Shown here piece by piece: positions 6,420-11,220 of a stretch of 11,220 bases of DNA; within the stretch, counting starts at the first letter, position 1, and every line of letters begins with the position of its first letter. This stretch comes from JAGOTP01 sp964359565 (GTDB lineage: Bacteria > Patescibacteriota > Patescibacteriia > 2-12-FULL-60-25). Below the pieces are notes generated by a model. The model saw only the letters and a list, made by a program, of their open reading frames with translations, ran no database searches and was not told where the DNA came from. The DNA is taken from assembly GCA_964359565.1 (NCBI GenBank), contig CAYHTN010000042.1, positions 1-11,220 of the forward strand, written 5' to 3'. A program made the translations under genes and the position numbers.

Positions 6420-7156
6420 ACTCGACGTGATTCGATGGCGACTTCTTCGACGAGGCGAAGATCCTCTGTTCGTGGCAGGGCACCTGTCACTGTGGTGATC
6501 GTCTGTTCTAAGCGGTGGAAAAATCCGATCCGAGTAAGAAGAGGGTTTAGCCAACCAACGGTAATACAATAGTATTTATCAAACGGATTGTGGTGGTGAA
6601 CGTCATGATGGTTCGGCGCCAGGATGAGGCGATGACGTTGAAGCCAGGCGATCACGGGAGGGGCCTTTGTAAGGTGTGCCCACTTGTGAAATTGATTCGT
6701 GCCAAACACGCTCAGAGATGTCGATGCAAGCACGGTGTATAAGAAAAGAGAAATAGAACCCCACGTTTCTGGAATGAGCAAATTTGCAGGAATGAGAATA
6801 AAAAGACTCGCAAGGCAATTCTGACCATTTGTTTCAACGAAGTCGTGACGCGTAATTGCGGTCTGATCAACGTGGTGTTCACGGAAAGGACGAATAAAGG
6901 ATTGTCCAAAAACAGGAGTCTTTGTCGTTCCCCACGTATCTCCGAGCCAATGCACGAGGCCAGATACGAGATCCGCGAGTACGTATCCCGTGATCAACCC
7001 AGAAAATGCTAGGAAAGGGCGTTGAATCAAGGCCGGGGTAAGACGTACCCAAAGCCAAAATTCACTCGCAAAAAAAACCACAATTGCGGCGAGATCAAAA
7101 CGCCGACGAGTATTTGTATATCCTGCTGCGAGTTCCTGCTTAATCAAAGAAGACAT
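6416..7156 (-). CDS. carF: CarF/TMEM189 (Kua)-type plasmanyl lipid desaturase
   Basis: The 246-residue product belongs to the family of animal TMEM189/PEDS1 and myxobacterial CarF, which introduce the vinyl-ether double bond of plasmalogens using O2 and an iron centre. The family signatures are all readable: GLVHWLGDTWG (H69), FIRPFREHHVDQTAITRHD (H94, H95, H104), TNQFHKWAHL (H157, H161) and APNHHDVHHHNPF (H183, H184, H187-H189), followed by YCITVGWLNPLL and GFFHRLE. Hydrophobic helices lie at about 22-40, 47-68, 113-128 and 135-152. The start at 7156 gives the normal family length; the open frame continues to 7339, but that extension crosses a 42-bp palindrome and has no family similarity. 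There is no Shine-Dalgarno site. It could desaturate alkyl ether lipids or another lipid in this host; the lipid is unknown. Confidence 0.9.
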   Translation of the reverse strand: MSSLIKQELAAGYTNTRRRFDLAAIVVFFASEFWLWVRLTPALIQRPFLAFSGLITGYVLADLVSGLVHWLGDTWGTTKTPVFGQSFIRPFREHHVDQTAITRHDFVETNGQNCLASLFILIPANLLIPETWGSISLFLYTVLASTSLSVFGTNQFHKWAHLTKAPPVIAWLQRHRLILAPNHHDVHHHNPFDKYYCITVGWLNPLLTRIGFFHRLEQTITTVTGALPRTEDLRLVEEVAIESRRV

Positions 7157-7162
7157 AGTCGG

Positions 7163-7191
7163 AAAATAAAGCATTTTTATAAAAAAATCAA
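7163..7191 (-). promoter_or_regulatory. Possible leaderless promoter of carF
   Basis: On the minus strand TTGATT and TATTTT are 17 nt apart. The -10 box ends 7 nt before the ATG at 7156, so transcription would start at or next to the start codon. That would make a leaderless mRNA and explain the missing Shine-Dalgarno site. The region is T-rich, so chance matches are possible. Confidence 0.35.
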
Positions 7192-7219
7192 GCCCTAAAT
7201 GCTGTAGCCGTGAACACCA

Positions 7220-7261
7220 GATCAGACACAGATCAGACACGTGTCTGATCTGTGTCTGATC
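7220..7261. repeat. Perfect 42-bp palindrome of tandem 11-mers
   Basis: The left half is GATCAGACACA followed by GATCAGACAC, and the right half is the exact reverse complement, with no loop. It is therefore two direct copies facing two inverted copies and contains four GATC sites. No T-tract follows on either strand. It lies about 64 bp upstream of the carF start. A protein-binding site, a recombination or transposition end, or a cruciform-forming element are the options. Confidence 0.85.
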
Positions 7262-7314
7262 CCAAATGAAAAAGAGGAGCGCTACGACTTGGAGGGAGTA
7301 GTAGCGGCGAGAGG

Positions 7315-7437
7315 TTACGGGTGCGTGTAGGTTTCGCACCAGGTGTGGGAGCTCCCTGCTACGTCCCCGTCAGCGTAGAGCAGAGGAGCCTGGATAGCAT
7401 CCAGATCGAACAGCTGACATTGGGGCTTGTTTGCCAT
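7315..7437 (-). CDS. Possible 40-residue protein, doubtful
   Basis: A frame from the ATG at 7437 to the TAA at 7315 encodes 40 residues starting MANKPQCQLFDLDAIQAPLL and ending in a Trp-Cys and His-containing tail (HTWCETYTHP). It resembles nothing I recognise, has no membrane segment, and has no clear Shine-Dalgarno site. It lies just after the terminator of the deoxyhypusine-synthase-like gene, so it would need its own promoter, and none is convincing. A weak 6-bp stem (7280-7285 with 7301-7306) followed by CTCCTCTTTTTC on the minus strand could end such a transcript. A structured non-coding RNA is an equally fair reading. Otherwise the interval 7262-7451 shows nothing clear. Confidence 0.3.
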   Translation of the reverse strand: MANKPQCQLFDLDAIQAPLLYADGDVAGSSHTWCETYTHP

Positions 7438-7451
7438 TTTGTCAATCCGTG

Positions 7452-7497
7452 AAATAAAAAAGAGGACGTCGCGGCGAGAAGGGTCTCGGCGGACGTC
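7452..7497 (-). terminator. Terminator of the deoxyhypusine-synthase-like gene
   Basis: On the minus strand GACGTCCGCCGAGA pairs with TCTCGCCGCGACGTC with one bulge and one mismatch. CTCTTTTTTATTTC follows directly. It starts about 20 nt after the stop of the deoxyhypusine-synthase-like gene. Confidence 0.75.
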
Positions 7498-7517
7498 GGG
7501 AGGGGAGAGGGTTCGGT

Positions 7518-9011
7518 TCAGGCGGCGAGGAGGCGCGCCGTCGCGAACTTTTGCATGAAGGGCCACGTGAGCGTGGCATCGGCCTGGACCTCGGCGAGCA
7601 TGCCGTCGAAGTCGAACTTCCTCCAGGTGGCGCCTTCGCGGTAGGTGCACCCAGAGAGGTGGCCCGTGTCCATGTGATCGGGGCAGATTCGACAGGCGTA
7701 GAAGAAGCGCACCGGGTCCATCTTCTCACCGAGACGTGCGGCGTAGATCTCGGCCAGGGGGCCGACGTTCTGGGTGTTGTTTCTCGGCACCCCACCCCCG
7801 ATCGTGAAGATGCCGAGCCGCTCCGCGTCACGACCGAGAGCGAAGAGTACTCGCGTGTCCCGCTCCTGATCGAAGATGATCGGTTCGAGTCCCATGGCCC
7901 GTCGCCGCGCGTTGTGGACGAAGATGTCGTTGCCGACCTCGGAGTCCATGACGGCCGATGTCAGGACCGGGATGTTCTGTCGGTACGCTGTCGCCAGGAT
8001 GGCGCGGGCCGTGGGGTCGCGCTCGGCCAGTCGACGCCCCATCTCCCAGTGGAGCGCAGCGGAGTTGGTGATGAGGCTTCCCTTGGCCACAATCGCGTCG
8101 AGCGCCTCGATCACGTAGCCTTCGATCAGGTCGAAGTTGCCCTCGGGCTCGATGGTGTCGGTGACCCGGTTCAGCCCTTCGGCCGCGAGGTCTTCGTCGG
8201 GAATGGTGGGATCGTGCTTGTAGTGCATGCCCCCCGAGCCCTCGACGAAGCCGTGGGTGTTGAGCGCTCCCGTGGCGGACACGAGCGCGATGCGGCCGGT
8301 GTCGAGCAGGTCGGTGATGACGCGCTGCATCTTCGCGATCGTCATCGCGCCCGACAGGGTGAGCATGACGGTGCAACGCCGATCTTCGAGCATCTTGCGC
8401 AGGGTGTAGGCACCGTGCACGACCTGCTTGGCTGTGCCGCCGTAGTTCTGCAGCTCGTGCATGAGGTCGGCGACGTCGTGTGCCGTCCCGTTCAGGCGCT
8501 CGTCGAAGACGAGCGCGAGGAGCGGCATAATGTAGGTCGGGTCCGCGAACACGACGTTCGGGAAGTAGCCGTCCTGGACCTGCCCCGGCTTGCACTGCCG
8601 GGTGACGTTCACGAAGATGGCATCCCCCACGAGGGCGTGCAGCTCGTCCTCGATCCGCTCCGGGTACTGCCCAACGATGAGCGCGCGTTCCTTGGTCTTG
8701 TTCGCGCGGACGAACTCGTCGGGGGAGTAGGGGCCTTCGAAGCCCTTCCCGTAGGTATCGTTCTGCAGGTTGCAGAGCTTTCGCAACAGGTGGTAGAGCG
8801 GCATCGACGTCTTCCCGTCGTAGATGAGGACGGGGCGCGGCCCGTTGCTCAACCACGTGGTCAGGGTCGCGGCCACTTCGCCGAGCATCCGTGCCCCGAA
8901 GGAGCACAGCGCCATGCCAGCGACGATGTCGCTCACGGTGCGACACGCCCGGAGGTCCAGGGGCGTGAGCGGCGTGAGCCGAGAGAGAATTCCTTGCGGT
9001 CGTTCCGTCAC
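7518..9011 (-). CDS. Deoxyhypusine synthase-like protein, duplicated domain
   Basis: The product is about 497 residues from the GTG at 9011, which has GGAAG 6 nt upstream. The open frame reaches 9140, but the upstream part is AT-rich and contains the promoter and terminator signals. Residues 176-497 form a complete deoxyhypusine-synthase (DHS) domain: CTVMLTLSGAMT, SAVMDSEVGNDIF, IGGGVPRNNTQ (about 405-415) and ATWRKFD with K465 at the place of the catalytic lysine (SWGKI in human DHS), then ADATLTWPF. DHS enzymes use NAD to move an aminobutyl group from spermidine; bacterial relatives act on other amines. Residues 26-173 look like a second, shortened copy: CSFGARMLGEVAATL resembles the DHS N-terminal helix and FADPTYIMPLLALV resembles its C-terminal strand, but the middle and the catalytic lysine are missing. 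The true substrate is unknown. Confidence 0.85.
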   Translation of the reverse strand: MTERPQGILSRLTPLTPLDLRACRTVSDIVAGMALCSFGARMLGEVAATLTTWLSNGPRPVLIYDGKTSMPLYHLLRKLCNLQNDTYGKGFEGPYSPDEFVRANKTKERALIVGQYPERIEDELHALVGDAIFVNVTRQCKPGQVQDGYFPNVVFADPTYIMPLLALVFDERLNGTAHDVADLMHELQNYGGTAKQVVHGAYTLRKMLEDRRCTVMLTLSGAMTIAKMQRVITDLLDTGRIALVSATGALNTHGFVEGSGGMHYKHDPTIPDEDLAAEGLNRVTDTIEPEGNFDLIEGYVIEALDAIVAKGSLITNSAALHWEMGRRLAERDPTARAILATAYRQNIPVLTSAVMDSEVGNDIFVHNARRRAMGLEPIIFDQERDTRVLFALGRDAERLGIFTIGGGVPRNNTQNVGPLAEIYAARLGEKMDPVRFFYACRICPDHMDTGHLSGCTYREGATWRKFDFDGMLAEVQADATLTWPFMQKFATARLLAA

Positions 9012-9089
9012 GGAGATCTTCCAATCTGAGGAAAAGGGTGTTTGTTTGAATGTTCTTCCAGCGATTCCTCGTTTTCGCTGAACTGAGCT

Positions 9090-9118
9090 ATTCCACATTA
9101 AAATACGCGGAGCGTCAA
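9090..9118 (-). promoter_or_regulatory. Promoter of the deoxyhypusine-synthase-like gene
   Basis: On the minus strand TTGACG and TGGAAT are separated by 17 nt, directly after the terminator of the preceding operon. A start near 9083 would give a leader of about 70 nt before the GTG at 9011. The -10 box is weak, four of six. Confidence 0.4.
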
Positions 9119-9163
9119 TAATAAAAGAAACGAGACACAATCATAGAATGAAGATGTGTCTCG
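9117..9163 (-). terminator. Terminator of the PRPP operon
   Basis: On the minus strand CGAGACACA and TGTGTCTCG form a perfect 9-bp stem around a 15-nt loop, followed by TTTCTTTTATTATT. It lies 16 nt after the phosphoribosyltransferase stop and separates the three-gene operon from the deoxyhypusine-synthase-like gene. Confidence 0.82.
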
Positions 9164-9178
9164 TAGAGAAAAGAGGGA

Positions 9179-9712
9179 TCAGAAGAGAGGGAGGTGTCCG
9201 AGGGCGATCACGTGGCTCTTGGGCTTACCCTCGGTGAAGGCGGCCATGACGCCCGTGAGTTCCGCACCGGCGGTGGTGAGGAGCTTCTCGAGGGCGAGGA
9301 GCGTGCCGCCGCTCGAGATGACATCGTCGACTACGACGACCTTCTTGCCTGCGAGCCTCGCGACGTCGTCGGCACCGAGGTAGAGGGCCTGCTCCCGGTT
9401 GGTGGTGATGCTCTTCACCCGAACGTCGAGGACGGGCTCTGCCATATAGGGCTTCTTCTCCTTCCGGGCGACGATGGTGGGGAGCTTCGAGATCCGGCCC
9501 ATGACATGGAGGAGGGCCTGCGCCTTTCCGTCCGGCATGAGGAGGACCTCCGTGCCCTCAGGGATGAGAGCGGTGAGCTCGGTGCCGAGTGCTTCGGTCA
9601 GCTCCCAGTCACCCAGGAGGTTGAAGAGCGCGACCCGGATGCCCGGGGCGACTTCCCGGATGGGGAGGGCCCGCGTGACCGAACCGACGGTGATGGTATG
9701 CGTGGTGTTCAT
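9179..9712 (-). CDS. Purine-type phosphoribosyltransferase
   Basis: The 177-residue product is a type I phosphoribosyltransferase, which joins a free base to PRPP to make a nucleotide and pyrophosphate. The PRPP-binding signature VVVVDDVISSGGT is at about residues 125-137. The order of VLLMPDGKAQALLHVMG, LPTIVARKEKKPY and the C-terminal LGHLPLF recalls adenine and xanthine phosphoribosyltransferases, so purine salvage is the best guess; the base is not certain. The start at 9712 was chosen because GGAG lies 6 nt upstream and the protein then has normal family length; the longer frame to 9901 is the overlap with the previous gene and looks spurious. It is the last gene of an operon whose first gene supplies PRPP, and it lies 13 nt after the triphosphatase gene. 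Confidence 0.87.
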   Translation of the reverse strand: MNTTHTITVGSVTRALPIREVAPGIRVALFNLLGDWELTEALGTELTALIPEGTEVLLMPDGKAQALLHVMGRISKLPTIVARKEKKPYMAEPVLDVRVKSITTNREQALYLGADDVARLAGKKVVVVDDVISSGGTLLALEKLLTTAGAELTGVMAAFTEGKPKSHVIALGHLPLF

Positions 9713-9725
9713 GAGAATCTCCGTT

Positions 9726-10229
9726 TCAGTGCCGTTGGTTGAGCGCGTTGATGAGCGTGTCCGTGAGAAGCGAGAGCCGTGAGTGCGTACCGTTCGTGAG
9801 AAGCGTGTGCGGATCGTTTGGATCTGAGCCGTACCATTCCGCGAGCACCTGTCCGACCGTGGTCGTCGCGAAGCCGCGTGCGCGTGCTGCTTCAACCACA
9901 TCGGTGGGAAGGATGACCGCGGCGCTTTCGCACAGAACTTCCGTTCCGTCCGGAGCGCACACGATCACGACCGCGAAGTCTTCCCAGTTGTTTCCGTTCC
10001 AGCGAATGCCGTTCTCGATGCCGATGCCGTAGCTTCCTTTCGCATGGTCTTGTGCGCCGTGAGCGCGATTTCGTGCGCCGCGGGCCGTTTCTTCCTGTCC
10101 GACCGGTTGAGTCGAGACCTTGGAATCCACCGCCGCGGTCTTGATGGAGGTAATGAGGCCGAGTGCGGTGCACGCGGCTTCAACGGCCTTCGTCTTGATC
10201 TGACTCGTGGATCCCAAGGTGATCTGCAT
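9726..10229 (-). CDS. Inosine/xanthosine triphosphatase (DUF84/YjjX family)
   Basis: The 167-residue product matches the DUF84/YjjX family, which hydrolyses ITP and XTP to protect DNA and RNA from deaminated purines. Visible motifs are the N-terminal GSTSQIKTKAVEAA (residues 6-19), the central VSTQPVGQEETARGARNRA (38-56) and GIENGI (70-75), followed by LLTNGTHSR near the C-terminus. Length is typical. AAGGA sits 8 nt before the ATG and overlaps the end of the PRPP synthetase gene, whose stop is only 12 nt away, so translation is likely coupled. It lies between PRPP synthetase and a phosphoribosyltransferase, which suits a role in purine-pool quality control. E. coli names this family yjjX; I leave the symbol empty because the exact substrate is unproven. 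Confidence 0.9.
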   Translation of the reverse strand: MQITLGSTSQIKTKAVEAACTALGLITSIKTAAVDSKVSTQPVGQEETARGARNRAHGAQDHAKGSYGIGIENGIRWNGNNWEDFAVVIVCAPDGTEVLCESAAVILPTDVVEAARARGFATTTVGQVLAEWYGSDPNDPHTLLTNGTHSRLSLLTDTLINALNQRH

Positions 10230-10241
10230 GACTGGTTCCTT

Positions 10242-11171
10242 TCAGGCCATTACGGCCCGAGCGATGGAAGGAGCGAGGCTCAGGACCTCGAAGGGCACGA
10301 TGTTCTTCACGATCTCCGCCGTTCGCGGGCAGGAGTCCGTGATCCAGACGTGGGCGAAGCCCGAGTCCTTGAACTTCTTCCAGGCCTCCTGTTCGAGGAC
10401 GCCGTGGGCGGCGTAGGCACTGACCGTGGCCGCGCCCGCTTCTTTGAGTGCCTTCAGACACTCAATCGTCGTGCCGCCGGAGTGGATGAGGTCATCGACG
10501 ATGACCACGCTCCGTCCAGCAACCTCGCCTTCGCTCACCGTCACCTTCCGCTTCTCGCCGTCCCGGACCTTCCGGCACACGATGAGAGGAAAGAGCGGCG
10601 TACCGTCTTCGTCCGAGAACATCGTCTTGAACCGCTTCCAGGCGCCTTCGTCAGGGAAGGCGATGGAGACGTCCTCGCCGGCGAGCCGCTCTTTGAGGAG
10701 CTTCGTGCCGGTCTTGAATTTGGGGGAGATGTTCGGGCCGAAGTAGTGCCGAATCGGGAGCGCGTGGATGTCCCAGAGGTAGAGGGGGACAGGCCCCGGA
10801 CCTGCCGGCGCGACCGCCGAGATCATCTGCGCGAGCGTGCTCGCGGTCGCGACCTGTCCTTCGTGATCGATTCGCTCCATCGTTCCGGTGGGGAAGTAGG
10901 GGAGGAGGATCTTGAGAGACTTGGGAGCGAGCGCGGCGAGGGCGTAGATCAGACTCATCTGTTCGAAGATGGTGTCGGGAGAGTCGAGGCAGGCGAGGAA
11001 GGAGACGTGCGCGTTCTGGACGCTGTCGACGCCGTGGATGAACAGGTTGGGCATGCCATCCGGGAATCGCTTCCAGGACACCTGCCCGACCATAATCCGC
11101 GGATCGTGACTGGCGACGGCTTCTGCCACCGCCTTCATCTGAGGACTTGCGAGCAGGATGTGGCTTTCCAT
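10242..11171 (-). CDS. prs: Ribose-phosphate pyrophosphokinase, plant class II-like
   Basis: The 309-residue product makes PRPP from ribose 5-phosphate and ATP. Recognisable parts are RFPDG (residues 35-39), PYFPTGTMERID (91-102), EGQVATA (104-110), DIHALPIRHYF (134-144), the flexible-loop CRKVRDGEKR, and the PRPP-binding loop VVIVDDLIHSGGTT (222-235). The TMER and EGQVATA motifs are typical of the phosphate-independent, plant-type class of PRPP synthetases rather than the classical bacterial class I enzyme, so allosteric control by ADP is probably absent. The start at 11171 follows AGAGG with a 6-nt spacing and the leader motif shared with the gene at 266-457. It is the first visible gene of the operon that continues with the triphosphatase and the phosphoribosyltransferase. 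Its promoter probably lies at or beyond the window edge. Confidence 0.92.
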   Translation of the reverse strand: MESHILLASPQMKAVAEAVASHDPRIMVGQVSWKRFPDGMPNLFIHGVDSVQNAHVSFLACLDSPDTIFEQMSLIYALAALAPKSLKILLPYFPTGTMERIDHEGQVATASTLAQMISAVAPAGPGPVPLYLWDIHALPIRHYFGPNISPKFKTGTKLLKERLAGEDVSIAFPDEGAWKRFKTMFSDEDGTPLFPLIVCRKVRDGEKRKVTVSEGEVAGRSVVIVDDLIHSGGTTIECLKALKEAGAATVSAYAAHGVLEQEAWKKFKDSGFAHVWITDSCPRTAEIVKNIVPFEVLSLAPSIARAVMA

Positions 11172-11188
11172 GTGAACCTCTCTTCTGT

Positions 11189-11202
11189 TGTCGAAGGACC
11201 GT
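11189..11202 (-). promoter_or_regulatory. Leader motif of the PRPP operon
   Basis: On the minus strand ACGGTCCTTCGACA lies 17 nt before the PRPP synthetase ATG. It differs by one base from the motif upstream of the 63-aa gene (474-487). The sequence to its right ends at the window edge, so the promoter cannot be judged. Confidence 0.45.
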
Positions 11203-11220
11203 CTGTTGTGGTCGAGCTCT

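Noticed and set aside
7157..7339. Extension of the CarF-like frame to 7339
   Set aside because: It runs through the 42-bp palindrome, has no family similarity, and would make the protein longer than its homologues.
7551..9029. A 492-residue open frame on the plus strand opposite the deoxyhypusine-synthase-like gene
   Set aside because: It is the mirror of a GC-rich gene whose codons end in G or C, has a low-complexity Val/Glu/Asp/Arg composition, and resembles no family.
9012..9140. Upstream extension of the deoxyhypusine-synthase-like frame to the ATG at 9140
   Set aside because: The extension is AT-rich, lacks the codon bias of the gene, and spans the terminator and promoter signals; GTG at 9011 has an upstream GGAAG.
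9713..9901. Extension of the phosphoribosyltransferase frame to 9901
   Set aside because: It lies inside the DUF84 gene in another frame and is Arg/Ser/Thr-rich shadow sequence; the ATG at 9712 has a good Shine-Dalgarno site.

Overview
The window looks like chromosomal sequence from a Candidate Phyla Radiation (Patescibacteria) bacterium. I infer this from the mix of small nucleotide-handling enzymes and TrmB-type regulators. A second clue is a secreted beta-helix protein whose N-terminal module I recall from secreted proteins of this group. No rRNA, tRNA, CRISPR array or transposase gene was seen. All genes read with the standard code (TGA as stop).

Left part (1-4501): a broken C-terminal remnant of a TrmB-family regulator is followed by a small GC-rich gene on the minus strand. 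Next comes an intact TrmB-family regulator, then a glycosyltransferase (GT4) closely followed by a MazG-like nucleotide pyrophosphohydrolase, then a Nudix hydrolase. A 151-bp inverted-repeat element separates the Nudix gene from a minus-strand dihydroneopterin aldolase (FolB). A small two-helix membrane protein with cysteine clusters follows and ends in a very clear terminator.

Middle (4541-7520): a secreted right-handed beta-helix protein on the plus strand meets a minus-strand CarF/TMEM189-type lipid desaturase tail to tail, with stop codons overlapping by 4 bp. Upstream of the desaturase lie a perfect 42-bp palindrome and a doubtful 40-residue ORF.

Right part (7518-11220, all minus strand): a tight three-gene operon runs PRPP synthetase, DUF84/YjjX-type inosine/xanthosine triphosphatase, purine-type phosphoribosyltransferase. 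It ends in a terminator. A separate promoter then drives a large deoxyhypusine-synthase-like protein that appears to contain a second, collapsed and catalytically dead copy of the domain. The operon makes PRPP, can use it for base salvage, and cleans non-canonical purine triphosphates; the deoxyhypusine-synthase-like enzyme may belong to a separate polyamine-type reaction.

Two gene classes are visible. The right-hand genes and the small 63-aa gene at 266-457 are GC-rich with G/C-ending codons and mostly have purine-rich Shine-Dalgarno sites. Most of the other genes have mixed codon use and pyrimidine-rich leaders without Shine-Dalgarno sites. The 63-aa gene and the PRPP synthetase gene, about 10.7 kb apart, also share a nearly identical 14-nt leader motif at the same distance from their start codons.
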